Shown: positions 1 to 9,542 of the stretch, in pieces
Layout of the letters: every line of letters begins with the position of its first letter
Position numbering within the stretch: position 1 is the stretch's first letter
From: Caenorhabditis remanei
Lineage: Eukaryota; Nematoda; Chromadorea; Rhabditida; Rhabditidae
Direction: 5' to 3'
DNA: 64,000 nt
NCBI RefSeq assembly: GCF_010183535.1
Contig: NC_071331.1
Coordinates: forward strand, 23,374,001-23,438,000
Notes under the pieces: generated by a model
What the model was told of the DNA's origin: nothing
The model's input: only the letters and a program-made list of their open reading frames with translations
Database searches by the model: none
Translations under genes and position numbers: made by a program

Positions 1-246
1 TTGGACCGAACCCACACCCTTCCCCATGCCACACTGCCTCATTACCACCTACACCACGCTGCAGATATTTTTAAAGCGCCGGTAAGGTAATGGCTTGTCA
101 GGGGTCCAAACTTTGACCCTGTTTTTGTCGAATACCAGGTCTCGAGGGCAAAAACTGAATATATATTTGAAATCAGCGTTTTCTCAGCTTTCCAATGATA
201 TAGGTCACGCCCCATATCTCCACGGTCACCCCGAGGCCTTCCCTAG
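1..246 (+). mobile_element. Truncated end of Harbinger-like repeat
   Basis: This stretch matches, with several mismatches, the inner and right terminal part of the element at 47810-49614: the block containing CACCACGCTGC, then the block GAGGGCAAAAACTGAATATA, ending in CCTTCCCTAG at 246. The left part lies outside the window. The reading frames across it are shadows of the repeat. Confidence 0.65.
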
Positions 247-278
247 TCAGTATTGTATCAGTGTTCAATACAAGGAAA

Positions 279-299
279 AATTACCTAGTCAAATACGCA
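279..299 (-). ncRNA. predicted 21U-RNA
   Basis: Core 339-346; U lies 47 nt from the core C; context TATT. Confidence 0.55.
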
Positions 300-363
300 A
301 TAGATACTGTCAAATTTATTAAAATTTCGAAGAAAATTTGAAACAGTAATTTTTAGAGAGAGA

Positions 364-384
364 GTGTATGCAAATATAGAAGAA
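364..384 (-). ncRNA. predicted 21U-RNA
   Basis: Core 423-430; U at 46; context CAGT. Confidence 0.55.
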
Positions 385-451
385 CTGATGACTGGATTAG
401 ATGAATAAAATAGAAAAAAACGTGAAACAGTAAAGAAGAACTGAAAATGGT

Positions 452-472
452 CTTTTTTCGTACGAAAACTTA
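452..472 (-). ncRNA. predicted 21U-RNA
   Basis: Core 512-519; U at 47; context TAAT. Confidence 0.55.
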
Positions 473-542
473 TTAAAATCTCAAAAACTCGGTTCTTTAT
501 AGAAAAAAAAATGAAACAGTGTGTTTTTTTTCTGTAAATTGA

Positions 543-563
543 AGTAGTATTATCCATGAACGA
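543..563 (-). ncRNA. predicted 21U-RNA
   Basis: Core 603-610; U at 47; context TATT. Confidence 0.55.
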
Positions 564-759
564 ATAATTCTGAAAATAATCAGAATTTTGAATCAATGTT
601 CTTGAAACAGTAACAAAATTATGAGATACTGGAGGAAAGAGACTAGAATAGCAATAAGGAACGGTCGATTTCAGTATATCTATTTTTAAAGGTTCAAAAA
701 GTAATTTTTCAATAAAAAATAGAAAAGATTGTTTTTGGAAAATAAAATTTTTTGAAACA

Positions 760-780
760 TCAACGCCAATCGACAACGAA
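760..780 (-). ncRNA. predicted 21U-RNA
   Basis: Core 820-827; U at 47; context TGAT. Confidence 0.55.
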
Positions 781-1305
781 TCAGTGTATTTCAATATCGT
801 TTTTCTTCAAGAAATTTCTTGAAACAGTAAATTTCTAATGCCAAAAACTCATCACAAAAAGCATGGTAAAACATTGTTCATTGCAACTTATAGTTTGTCA
901 ATCAATATTAAAAACTGTTTTTTTACTGTTTCATATCAAAAAATAGTGAGTAAAAAGTCTACAAGAATTGAGCGAGAAATCTCAGAGAAAAAATGAAATT
1001 GAAAACAGTGAAAACTTGAAACAGTAAAATTTTTAACGTAAAAATAACTTTTTTGTATGAATTTTATGATGTATCAGTTCATGTAAAGTAACTTTTTAAA
1101 AAATAATCTCAGAGAAAAATAAATTTTAAAACAGTGAACACTTGGAACGTTACAATTAAAACTGTGTTGCTATTCGCCAAAATGTGTATCACGAAACAGT
1201 AAAATATTCCGAATTATATGAAAATACTGTTTCAAAATGAAAAATTGTCTAAAACCATAACATTTCTACTGTTTCAAAGTGCTAAACTATATCGTGTGTG
1301 AAAAA

Positions 1306-1326
1306 TTTGCTAGCTTTCAGTTGAAA
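1306..1326 (-). ncRNA. predicted 21U-RNA
   Basis: Core 1366-1373; U at 47; context TAAT. Confidence 0.5.
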
Positions 1327-1431
1327 TTAATGTTTTAGATTCAAAATTTATGTTTTGAAAATTTTTGAAACAGCAAAACAAATAATAGTGGAGTTTTTAC
1401 AGGAAAAGCTAAAAAATAACTTCTGGAGAAA

Positions 1432-1452
1432 GTAAATCATGTAAATCAGTTA
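1432..1452 (-). ncRNA. predicted 21U-RNA
   Basis: Core 1491-1498; U at 46; context CATT. Confidence 0.55.
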
Positions 1453-1743
1453 ATGTAAAAGATTGTTTCAAATTCAAAAAAATATTTCTTTGAAACAGTA
1501 AAAACAATTTTTGAAACATGGTATCGAATTGAAAGAAAAAAATTACTGCTTCATTATGAATTCAAGACATTGTCCGATTTATTGTTTCAGTGACAAATTA
1601 ACAAAAAATTTGAAAAAAGTTTTTCTGAAAAGTTGTCTGAAACAGTAACATTCTTCAATGTTTCAGATTTAAAATTTATGTTTCCAAAGCGCAATATTTA
1701 CAAGAAATGGAAAGTTTCTTTTGAAACAGTAGTATTTTTAAAT

Positions 1744-1764
1744 ACAATAGAATCTATTACAATA
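1744..1764 (-). ncRNA. predicted 21U-RNA
   Basis: Core 1803-1810; U at 46; context TAGT. Divergent partner of the core at 1836. Confidence 0.55.
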
Positions 1765-1882
1765 CTAATAAAATTAGTTCCTATTTATCAAAGTCTATGT
1801 TTTGAAACAGTAAAAAAAAATTGTCTAAAATTTCACTGTTTCAAATTCCAAAACTATCATTCAGGTCTACAGACAACAACAA

Positions 1883-1903
1883 TAATTATACATAATCACA
1901 AAT
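1883..1903 (+). ncRNA. predicted 21U-RNA
   Basis: Core 1836-1843; U at 47; context CAAT. Confidence 0.5.
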
Positions 1904-2245
1904 TCTCTTCTGTGGGGGTGTTCAAAACTTTTGTCGGATATTCGGAAAAAGGGAAAACGGAGAGAGAGAATGTTGCCTTCTTTCTCACAGAGGGGGTACC
2001 CGATTGGCCTGATTCTTATCTCTTTAGTCTCTATTCAGATGTGTCTCTTTCTCATTTTCTCCGTTCGAAATTTATTTCGAATCTGTATATGAATAAAAGA
2101 GACGGGAGATTAAACATGATGTGATTATATCATACCCCGGGAAAGGGGGGACCGGTTGTTTACTGTCTAAGAAATGTCAGTAACCTACTTCTACTTTGAT
2201 AAGGATTAGGTAATTGGTAATTGGATTGTTAACAAAAAAAAGTTA

Positions 2246-2266
2246 ACCAAACAATATTTATATTCA
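2246..2266 (-). ncRNA. predicted 21U-RNA
   Basis: Core 2305-2312; U at 46; context CAGT. Confidence 0.5.
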
Positions 2267-2527
2267 CTGATCGCTAAGCCCACTTTGCAAAAATATAATT
2301 AGTCTGAAACAGCAAAAAAGATTCAAAATTGCAAAATTGAATTTTTTTTACATTTTTGAGATTACATTTTTAAAACAGTAAAAACACAATTTTGCATTTT
2401 TCTCAAATTTTCAAGATTTTGATAAACATGAATTTGAAAATAAACATTTTTAAATAGTAACTTTAAAGGAATGTTTTGAAACAGTAACCGTCAAATTCAA
2501 AATTAAAAAATTCTAGCTTTGAACACC

Positions 2528-2655
2528 CATAACTTAAAAAGGGGAGGCGCTACTAGAAAATGTTCAATTGCATAATTAATCGACATAAAATTTGCTACAT
2601 TTTTGTAGTTGACAACTTTTTTCTAGCTCCGCCCATTTTTGAGATATGAGCCTTT
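2528..2655. repeat. Small palindromic MITE, copy 1
   Basis: The ends are inverted copies of a CTCAAAAAGGGGCGGAGCTAG-like sequence with one internal change. A second copy lies at 2851-2970, and both are followed by a block containing GAGAAGYTAGAGTGTC, so the whole unit looks duplicated. No target duplication is evident. Confidence 0.6.
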
Positions 2656-2850
2656 AAAGTTTGTGGTAGCTAGATGCGTGTGAGAGACGCCGAGAAGCTA
2701 GAGTGTCGTTTTTAGTAAAAATTTGCGTTTTTGAGATGGATTCGGTGCCAGTTTTGACAAAAAATTAAAAAAAAAAGGCAATATTTAAGAGTTTTCAGAA
2801 TAGTAAAATAAGTTTTTTTGCCAAATTAAAGAAAAATAGTTTTTTCTCTA

Positions 2851-2970
2851 TATCTCAAAAAGGGGCGGAGCTAGAAAATAATTGTCAATTACAAAAATAA
2901 TCTACGTAAAATTTGCTACATTTTATTAGTTGATAACTTTATGATAGCTCCGCCCACTTTTGAGTTACGC
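2851..2970. repeat. Small palindromic MITE, copy 2
   Basis: Inverted ends: AAAAAGGGGCGGAGCTAG at left, TAGCTCCGCCCACTTTTGAG at right. Homologous to the copy at 2528. A half-site (AGCTCCACCCAATTTTGAG) recurs near 3065. Confidence 0.6.
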
Positions 2971-3159
2971 ACGCTTAATCCGAGGAGACGCAGAGAAGTT
3001 AGAGTGTCTGACTGTCTGCATCTCTCACCTCCTCCATTCTCTCCGATTTGACAAATTTATTTCAGCTCCACCCAATTTTGAGATATAACTGTTTGAAGTT
3101 GTGGAGGGAGATACTTTTTTTTCAATTTTGAAACAGTAAAAATTTTCCTGGAAACCCAC

Positions 3160-5372
3160 CTTGTCACAATCAGCTCAATCTTGTCATGAGCTGTAACTAG
3201 AAGTCTGTCCACAGCGTTGATGTCCAAATTGTCCAAATCCTCCAATTTGTCAACGACATCACCGTTTCGGAGACCAGCACGATCAGCTAGGGAGCCACCG
3301 ATTATCTGGAAATTTTTCGAATTTTTTTCTGTTTCAGAGAAAACCATTGAATTTTTTGCTTGTATTAATTGTAAATGCTAAAACAAAAAAATACAAAAAA
3401 CGTCAGAAACAGTAAATTTTTTCAGAACATTTGTGTTCTGAAACAGTGTAAAATTACTGTTTCAAAAAAAAGAAAAAAAAAAGATGAAGGTGCCAAACAA
3501 TAATTTTTGTTGCATTACAAGCCGTGATTTTACTATGTATTAGAATATTTTTGATATTCAAACTGTAAAAAATAATTGAAATTTTCACTGTTCCGAAGGA
3601 ATAATAGGTCACTTTTATTTTGCTCGTAAACTTGTTAAAATTCTGAAACAGTAATAAATTTTCAAAAATTACTGTTTCAGAATTCTTGAAAGAAAACTGA
3701 ACAAGCATTGTTATATAGTAATGTTAGTATTTCTGGTTGTATTTTTTGTTATGATTGTGTCTAAAAACCGAACAAAAAATTCAGAAAGTTACTGTTTCAA
3801 AAAGTAAATTTTTCCAAATTAAATTTTTTTTCTTAGTTTCGTTCTTTACATGTTCAAGATATTTTCAATGATTTTGAAGCTTAAGTTGAAAAAATGTTTT
3901 TTTTTTTTGAAAATTTACTGTTTCAGAAAATGTAGGCGACTTTTGATTGCTTTGGTGAGCTTGCTAAACCAATAATTGAACCGGACGCAAATTTTTTCGA
4001 CATTCCAAAAAAATTACTGTTTCAAATCGATATGATGAAGCCCTGGGGCGTATTTAGTAATAATTCCGAAAATTTGGTAATACGGTTTATATTCTGCTAA
4101 TTAACCTGCTAAAATTCTGAAACAGTACAAAATTTTCAAAAATTACTGTTTCAGAATTTTTGCATAAAAATTGAACGAGCATTGTTTTATAGTACTTTCT
4201 CCATTTTTAGTACTTTTTTTTATTCCGATAATGCTTAAAAACCGGACGAAAAAATCTGAATGTTACTGTTTCAAAAAAAAAACCGTTTTTCAGAAAAGCT
4301 ATTTTTTTAAGTCCCTCCCAACAAATTTCCTTCTCGTTTTTCCTGATACTTATATTTTTTTCCAATTTACGACTAATCTCTCATCACAACTCTTCTCTCG
4401 TTTCCTTCAACTCACACACAAATGAGTATATCTTCTCTCATTTCTCACACAAAAAATTGTAATAAGTGGATGTTTTTTTTTTCGTTTTCCTTCTCTTTTC
4501 CGTCCGTCGGCATGCCCCAGGTTACTCCTGTGTAAAAATAGACGGCGAGAGTGAGTGTGTGTAAATCAGTTTTGTGGTGATTTGAGGCAAAGAGCGGATG
4601 TGTTTTATGTGATGGAACATTTCTAATGGGTTACACCTATTGAAACAGTAGGAAAAGTTGAAAATCTAAAATTTGACGTTGAAAACTACGGAAACCCCTG
4701 AAAAACCCCCAAAAACCCCCTAAAATACATATTTTCAGCCAAAAACCCATTTTTCCAAAAAAAAGTGGTGGCCGAGTGGTTAAGGTAGACAGTGACACAA
4801 AAACGACCAGGGTTCGACCCCCACCCAGGCCAATTTCTTTTTTGCATTTCTAATTTTGGGTTTCTGGATGTCTAGAAGTCTTAAAAATTGGCTAAAACGC
4901 TATTTTTATCAAAAAAAGTCAAAATTTTCGATTTCTGAGTTCAAAAAGTGTCAAAAATTTTAGTGTTCTGCAATCCAACTATACCAGAATGTTATAGACA
5001 AAAAACATATTCAAAATATTTTTATTTGCTAAAAGAGTCCATTTTTTTGGTTTTCATGGAGAATTGCAGAAGAACCGATCAATTTTGAACTGTTCCGCTT
5101 TGATGAAAATGTTGAAACAGTAATTTTGCTGTTTCAATTTTTTTCAAGTTTTCAAAAAAAGTTTACTGTTTCAAAAAACTGTTTCAATAATGTTCCCGCA
5201 TTTATTAACAAAACTTTTTACTTTTACCGTTTCAAATTTTCTGAAACAGTAATTTTCAAAATTTTCAACTCACATTCACAATCAGCACAGCTCCATCGGG
5301 AGCCTCTGTCACCCCGAACCCCCACGGGGTTCGGCGGTCAGACCGCGCCATTCGAACGGTCACTCGTTCCAT
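3160..5372 (-). CDS. alp-1: ALP/Enigma-type PDZ protein, 5' exons (partial gene)
   Basis: Two coding exons on the minus strand. Exon 1 (5372 down to 5274, 33 codons) starts MERVTVRMARSD and holds the PDZ signature PWGFG at residues 16-20. Exon 2 (3305 down to 3160) continues IIGGSLADRAGLRNGDVV, the carboxylate-loop and betaB region of an ALP/Enigma PDZ domain, and ends LIVTR at a split codon. Splice sites are clean: donor GTGAGT after exon 1, acceptor TTTCCAG before exon 2, donor GTGGGT after it. In this family the PDZ domain binds alpha-actinin and C-terminal LIM domains follow. ALP-1 localises to muscle dense bodies and M-lines (established knowledge). The LIM exons are not visible and should lie beyond position 1. 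The acceptor in front of exon 1 is CTGTTTCAG, also a Ruby core, and may be a trans-splice site. Symbol assigned from remembered family resemblance. Confidence 0.75.
3379..3399 (-). ncRNA. predicted 21U-RNA
   Basis: Core 3439-3446; U at 47; context CGTT. Back-to-back with the plus core at 3457. Confidence 0.55.
3504..3524 (+). ncRNA. predicted 21U-RNA
   Basis: Core 3457-3464; U at 47; context TAAT. Lies in the intron between the two PDZ exons. Confidence 0.55.
3719..3739 (+). ncRNA. predicted 21U-RNA
   Basis: Core 3672-3679; U at 47; context TAGT. Confidence 0.55.
3965..3985 (+). ncRNA. predicted 21U-RNA
   Basis: Core 3918-3925; U at 47; context TGCT. Confidence 0.55.
4059..4079 (-). ncRNA. 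predicted 21U-RNA
   Basis: Core 4118-4125; U at 46; context TATT. Would overlap the plus-strand candidate starting at 4064. Confidence 0.55.
4064..4084 (+). ncRNA. predicted 21U-RNA
   Basis: Core 4017-4024; U at 47; context TAAT. Antisense overlap with the minus candidate ending at 4079. Confidence 0.5.
4193..4213 (+). ncRNA. predicted 21U-RNA
   Basis: Core 4146-4153; U at 47; context TAGT. Confidence 0.55.
4764..4831 (+). pseudogene. Degenerate tRNA-like sequence (Leu/Ser type)
   Basis: Contains an A-box-like TGGCCGAGTGGTTAAGG and a B-box GGTTCGACCCC about 30 bp later, as in class II tRNAs. The acceptor and T stems do not pair properly (only four pairs in the acceptor, mismatches in the T stem), so it is probably a tRNA pseudogene or tRNA-derived repeat. 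Confidence 0.4.
5054..5074 (-). ncRNA. predicted 21U-RNA
   Basis: Core 5113-5120; U at 46; context CGGT. Confidence 0.5.
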
Positions 5373-5650
5373 GTCTGAACTACCTGAAACAGTACACAGT
5401 TTTTGAGGAAAAATGAAAACGCGTCAACGTCGCGCCAGCAGGGGTTCAGCCAACAACGTAAACAAACAAATATAATGTATGAGTTTGCGATGTTGCGGGG
5501 GGAGATTATGAGGGATATAGAAATAGATGACAGGGAGAGAAAGGGGGAGGAGAGATATTATTTATTGTTGTACATTTGAATAGAGGGAAATGAAAAACAC
5601 AACTTTTTTTTTACTGTTTCAAAGATTTTTTGATGAAAAATTGAAATTGA

Positions 5651-5671
5651 ATATGAAAATTAAAATAAGTA
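5651..5671 (-). ncRNA. predicted 21U-RNA
   Basis: Core 5711-5718; U at 47; context TATT. Back-to-back with the plus core at 5732. Confidence 0.55.
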
Positions 5672-6116
5672 ATAAGAAAAAAAGTGAGTTACGGATATTC
5701 CGTGAGAGTGTGAAACAGTAAAAATTTTTTACTGTTTCAAGGATTTTTTGTAAATTTTGAAAAGTTTTAAAAGTTTTGTAAACTCCAAGTTGGACATTTC
5801 ATTATTTTTTGAAACAATTTATTTGAAACAGTGAAAATAGTTTACTGTTTTAAAATTTATAGAAATTTGAATGCAATCTGTTATATATAATTGGTGAGCT
5901 GATTTTAGTCCAATGATTTGTGCCAATTATGACAAAAACTTCTTGAAACAGTACAAACAAGAAAATATTTATTGTTTCACGTGCCAATATTAAATCGAGC
6001 TGTAAAAATTGCCATGTCAAAACGATATTAAACAAAAAACTAAATTTCTGAACAGAATGGAAACTGAAACAGTGAAATTTTTCTGTTACTACTGTTTCAA
6101 ATTCTACTGTTCCAAA

Positions 6117-6137
6117 AAATGTGTGAAACAAACTTGA
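6117..6137 (-). ncRNA. predicted 21U-RNA
   Basis: Core 6176-6183; U at 46; context CGTT. Confidence 0.55.
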
Positions 6138-6311
6138 ACGGTGCTTTGAGTATGTTTGAAATAGCTTTTGCAATGTGAAACAGTGAGAAAATTTTTTTGA
6201 CAAAGATAATGGAGAATTACAAATTAAAACAGCGTTTTTTTAGAAACCCTTCAAAAACCTGCGAAACAGTGAAAATCTGAAAAATTACTGCTCTGACAGA
6301 TATTTTTAGTT

Positions 6312-6332
6312 AGACCGAGATTTTCATGATTA
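6312..6332 (-). ncRNA. predicted 21U-RNA
   Basis: Core 6371-6378; U at 46; context TAGT. Back-to-back with the plus core at 6394. Confidence 0.55.
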
Positions 6333-6440
6333 CTAATCCCATGACTGCCATAAAAAACACATTTTCACCATGAAACAGTAAAAACTTTTTTTACTGTTTC
6401 AAAATTTTTTGTTCAACTTTGTGATTTCACTAATGGTTAG

Positions 6441-6461
6441 TGGGTTAATGTCTCTCGCTTG
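6441..6461 (+). ncRNA. predicted 21U-RNA
   Basis: Core 6394-6401; U at 47; context TAGT. Confidence 0.55.
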
Positions 6462-6659
6462 AAACAGTAATTTTCAAAATTCATTTTGTTAAATCCATGA
6501 ACATCGCGGGGAACATTCTAACTAGAAAATTGTTACAAAATTTTTGAAACAGTAAAACTTTGTGAGCCGCCCGTTCAATAAACACACCACTTGAGAAGAA
6601 CTATAACTATAGCAAATAGTAACACAAAAATTCGAAAAAAAAAGTTTTAAAAAAAAATT

Positions 6660-6990
6660 GTTTTGTCTTCCATCCAAATCCACCGTCCCCCATCTACTAT
6701 TGCCAGTGCTCCCGGCTCCGGAGGCGGACGACTAGCCCCGCCCCTTTTTCCATCCGAAATGCTCCGGTGTACACGCGCGGGCGGCTAGGAGGGGGCTCTC
6801 CGAACTCTGACATATCCCTCCTTCTCGCACTTCATGGCCAGTTCCCTCTTGAGCTCTCACAGGAGCTCCCGCGATGAGAGAGTGTGTAGATCAGAGAGAC
6901 GCAGGGGTAGACGAGTGTTTGTAGTAAAGCGCGGCGAGCCCCCCGAGGGGAGTGTGTCTTCTATTCTCTTTATCACTGATTATCAGTGGG
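6660..6990. other. GC-rich island without recognised gene
   Basis: Markedly more GC-rich than its surroundings (CCCGGCTCCGGAGGCGG, GGGCGGCTAGGAGGGGGC) and nearly free of piRNA cores. It lies about 1.3 kb upstream of the alp-1-like PDZ exon on that gene's strand, so it could be promoter or 5' leader sequence. The 69-codon frame starting at 6834 shows no known domain. Confidence 0.35.
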
Positions 6991-7140
6991 ATGAGAAAGA
7001 GAGAAGGGATTTGAAAAATGAGGAACAAAAGTGCGTTGTTTGAAACTATGTGGAACATTTTGAAACAGTAAAAAAATATTACTGTTTCAAAGGAAATTTG
7101 AAAATTTGAAAATTTGAAATTTGGACAGACAGAACACAGG

Positions 7141-7161
7141 CTTATACGGTCCCTAGTATAA
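7141..7161 (-). ncRNA. predicted 21U-RNA
   Basis: Core 7201-7208; U at 47; context TGAT. Confidence 0.55.
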
Positions 7162-7319
7162 TCAATTTTCAAGAATCTCAATTATAAGCTTGTAATTTTT
7201 TGAAACAGTAAAAAAACTGCATTTTGAAAAATTGAAATTGGAAATTTGAGACATCCGGACACACAAATTGACAATCATAAAAAAGAATTTAAAAAAATTT
7301 AAAATTGATATACCGAAAA

Positions 7320-7594
7320 TACCGTAAAAACTGTATTAGAGCGACACCTTTAATAGAACGACACCTCTAATAGAACGACACCCATCTATACTCAGGATTC
7401 ATGAATATGATTATCCCCGTGTATTTTCGTGGTTCTGGTTAGAAGCAGCGTGAATAGTAACCTCCAGATCAACAAATAGAACTTTCAAAAAAGTTTTTCC
7501 GTTTAACTTTAGTGAGTTTCTGAAACCACAAAAATTTTCTGAGAGGCGGTTGAAAAATAGAGCGACATGTCGCTCTAATACAGTTTTTACGGTA
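7320..7594. mobile_element. MITE with perfect 27-bp inverted ends
   Basis: 7320-7346 and 7568-7594 are exact inverted copies (TACCGTAAAAACTGTATTAG and on). Both ends finish in TA, consistent with a Tc1/mariner-type TA target, although the TA may belong to the repeat. The left end is followed by three tandem copies of AATAGAACGACACC-like units. No coding capacity. Confidence 0.8.
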
Positions 7595-7712
7595 AATGTT
7601 ACTGTTTCAAAAAATTATGAAAAACTTCACTGATTCAAGATCAAATTGTTCTGGTAATCGTAATTACTGTTTCAAATTTTTCCAAAAATATTTGCTTTTT
7701 GAGTAAACTCAT

Positions 7713-7733
7713 TAATTCGCCTTGGATGAAAGA
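7713..7733 (+). ncRNA. predicted 21U-RNA
   Basis: Core 7667-7674; U at 46; context CATT. The sequence before the U (AAACTCAWT) resembles that of the candidate at 17885. Confidence 0.6.
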
Positions 7734-7751
7734 ACTTGAAAAAACTAACCA
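7731..7751 (-). ncRNA. predicted 21U-RNA
   Basis: Core 7791-7798; U at 47; context TACT. Confidence 0.55.
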
Positions 7752-7932
7752 GTACTTGATAACAGAAATGAAAAATACATACGAAATTTATGAAACAGTA
7801 AGATTTTTCTAGAAAGAAAAATTCAAAAATGTAGGTTCAAAATTTTTGAAAAGCTCATCTTTCTACTACGTGTTATCAACATAGTCGTACAGAAAGGGAT
7901 ATTTTTGAAATATTTTTGAAAATATTCCAAAA

Positions 7933-7953
7933 CGTTAAAGCCGAAAACGATGA
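7933..7953 (-). ncRNA. predicted 21U-RNA
   Basis: Core 7992-7999; U at 46; context CAAT. Confidence 0.55.
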
Positions 7954-8221
7954 TTGTTCACTCTCCACGATTGAAAATATTCAAACATTTTTGAAACAGT
8001 AATTTTTATGAAAACTAGTTTGAAAATATTATTCATTATTACATCGATATGTTACTTTTAATTTTAAAAATAAAAAAATTCGAGTATTTTTTCCGAAACA
8101 GTAAGTAAAAAGTTATTTATATCGAAAACTTGAAACGAGTGAAACGAGATCAATTATTTTTGACCTAAAAGCAAAATATTTCAAAATTTTTTTAAAACTG
8201 ATTTTATGAGACTTCCTATTT

Positions 8222-8242
8222 AAAAAATATATAATTGGTGAA
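8222..8242 (-). ncRNA. predicted 21U-RNA
   Basis: Core 8282-8289; U at 47; context CGTT. The last minus core before the plus-only block. Confidence 0.55.
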
Positions 8243-8353
8243 ACGAAACAGCTTCCAAACCAGAGAAATTTCATATTCGAATGAAACAGTAAATTTTCCA
8301 AAATAAACTGTTTCAACTTTTTATGAAAAAGTCTAACTTTGACAAAAATCTGA

Positions 8354-8374
8354 TAGACTTGTAGCTTGTGTTAG
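8354..8374 (+). ncRNA. predicted 21U-RNA
   Basis: Core 8308-8315; U at 46; context TGAT. Confidence 0.6.
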
Positions 8375-8433
8375 TTTTTTATTTTTTACTGTTTCAAAAA
8401 TTCTCAAATCACTCCTTTTTCAGTGTTGTCTGA

Positions 8434-8454
8434 TTCACACATTATATTCCTACT
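8434..8454 (+). ncRNA. predicted 21U-RNA
   Basis: Core 8389-8396; U at 45; context TGAT. Confidence 0.55.
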
Positions 8455-8580
8455 AATCACTGTTTCGAATTCTATGAAAAGGGTTCCATATTTTTTGAAC
8501 ACGCAAGCAGAGTGCTATGAAAAAATGTAGTTTACTGTTTCAAGCTATCAAGCAAAAAGAAAATTTTAGAAATTTACTAT

Positions 8581-8601
8581 TTTTTTCGAAAAACTGGAAA
8601 A
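8581..8601 (+). ncRNA. predicted 21U-RNA
   Basis: Core 8535-8542; U at 46; context TATT. Confidence 0.6.
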
Positions 8602-8663
8602 ACTGGAAAAATTTTACTGTTTCAACAAACTTTGGAAATATTCTGTTTTCAAGACGAAAATAA

Positions 8664-8684
8664 TTGACGACATGGCAAATGAAT
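8664..8684 (+). ncRNA. predicted 21U-RNA
   Basis: Core 8617-8624; U at 47; context TAAT. Confidence 0.6.
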
Positions 8685-8692
8685 ATTTTTAA

Positions 8693-8848
8693 TTTACTGT
8701 TTCAGAAAAAAAAACTCAAAGTTTTCAATTAAAGAAAAATAATACGTTCGGGAAAAAAAGAACCTTTTAAACTAGATTTGAAACAAGCGACAAATATCAC
8801 TGTTTCAGAAAAGTTTGAATATTTTTTGTCGTAGAAATTGAACAATCA
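8693..8848 (+). repeat. Duplicated piRNA promoter unit, copy 1
   Basis: Almost identical to 10864-11019 and diverged from 14246-14350. Begins at the TTTACTGTTTCAG of one core and ends at GAACAATC, which is the start point of the next predicted piRNA. Confidence 0.8.
8743..8763 (+). ncRNA. predicted 21U-RNA (duplicated locus, copy 1)
   Basis: Core 8697-8704; U at 46; context TAAT. Nearly the same 21-mer is predicted at 10914, so this piRNA may exist in two copies. Confidence 0.6.
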
Positions 8849-8866
8849 TTATTGCCATTACCACAT
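8846..8866 (+). ncRNA. predicted 21U-RNA
   Basis: Core 8800-8807; U at 46; context CAAT. Promoter shared with the locus at 11017, but the 21-mer differs after its second base. Confidence 0.6.
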
Positions 8867-8984
8867 TCTCCTTGTTTCAATCAAATACAAAATTTTTCCG
8901 GTTGGGACTTTCGTTCGATCAATACAGTTATCTCTTTACTGTTTCAAAATAATTTAAAATGTATTCATTTTTGAATAACTATGT

Positions 8985-9005
8985 TTTGTAAGGCACGTAC
9001 GTATT
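8985..9005 (+). ncRNA. predicted 21U-RNA
   Basis: Core 8939-8946; U at 46; context TGTT. Confidence 0.6.
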
Positions 9006-9234
9006 AATAAGTTCGAAACAAAATTAATTTTTCAGCAGTGGTCAGGGCACACGTATCTGGCCTCTTAATAAGGTTTTTCTGTTTCGAAGACTTTTGAAAA
9101 CATACTGATTTTGGTATAGACCGTCATACGTCATTATATTAGATATCACAAGATAACTACCAAAACACAGACCGGCGGATAAATTTGACTGTTTCAAAAA
9201 ATTTGTTTAAAGTTTTTGCTTAAGAATAATATGT

Positions 9235-9255
9235 TTGATCGAAAAATGACAACGT
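9235..9255 (+). ncRNA. predicted 21U-RNA
   Basis: Core 9189-9196; U at 46; context TGTT. Confidence 0.6.
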
Positions 9256-9542
9256 TTAGTTCAAAAAAAGTTTTCTGTCTTCGATATAAAAATTACTGTT
9301 GCAAATTTATTTAAAAGTTGTTCCCTAAATAAAATTTTTAATGCAAATCCTAAATACTAAACCGTTTTAGAATCGGAGTTTTATTGAAAAGAGAAAATAT
9401 ATCCCCTACTGGCGGAAGGAACTTGGCGAAGAATTCGCGATCCGGAAAAAGGTAAAAACCCAAAAAAAAAAATGGTGAGCGCATAAAACTAGGCTAGAGC
9501 AGTCAAAAATAAAAAATATTCATTCAGCCGTCACCTGCACAC

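Larger units (their letters stand above)
279..8340. other. piRNA (21U-RNA) cluster, segment A, both strands
   Basis: Dense array of exact Ruby cores. Minus-strand cores (TGAAACAG on the given strand) start at 339, 423, 512, 603, 820, 1017, 1366, 1491, 1638, 1722, 1803, 2305, 2477, 3129, 3439, 3644, 4118, 4641, 5113, 5242, 5385, 5711, 5824, 5944, 6065, 6176, 6371, 6460, 6545, 7061, 7201, 7791, 7992 and 8282. Plus-strand cores (CTGTTTCA) start at 926, 1227, 1269, 1836, 3329, 3457, 3672, 3792, 3918, 4017, 4146, 4266, 5129, 5166, 5179, 5614, 5732, 6092, 6394, 7082, 7602, 7667 and 8308. The cores are usually embedded in the wider AT-rich motif (TTACTGTTTCAAAAAAT). Known biology: this motif promotes single-piRNA Pol II transcripts in Caenorhabditis germ line. 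Inference: most of these are real 21U-RNA genes lying within and upstream of the alp-1-like gene. Core-poor gaps: 1.9-2.3, 2.5-3.1, 4.3-4.6, 4.7-5.1 and 6.6-7.0 kb. Confidence 0.85.

Noticed and set aside
285..2124. Open frames of 160-170 codons at 285-794 (minus) and 1633-2124 (plus)
   Set aside because: Low-complexity Phe/Ser/Lys-rich translations of AT-rich DNA packed with piRNA cores, with no domain or splice support.
4764..4831. Functional tRNA gene
   Set aside because: A and B boxes are present but the stems do not pair, so it is listed only as a degenerate tRNA-like sequence.
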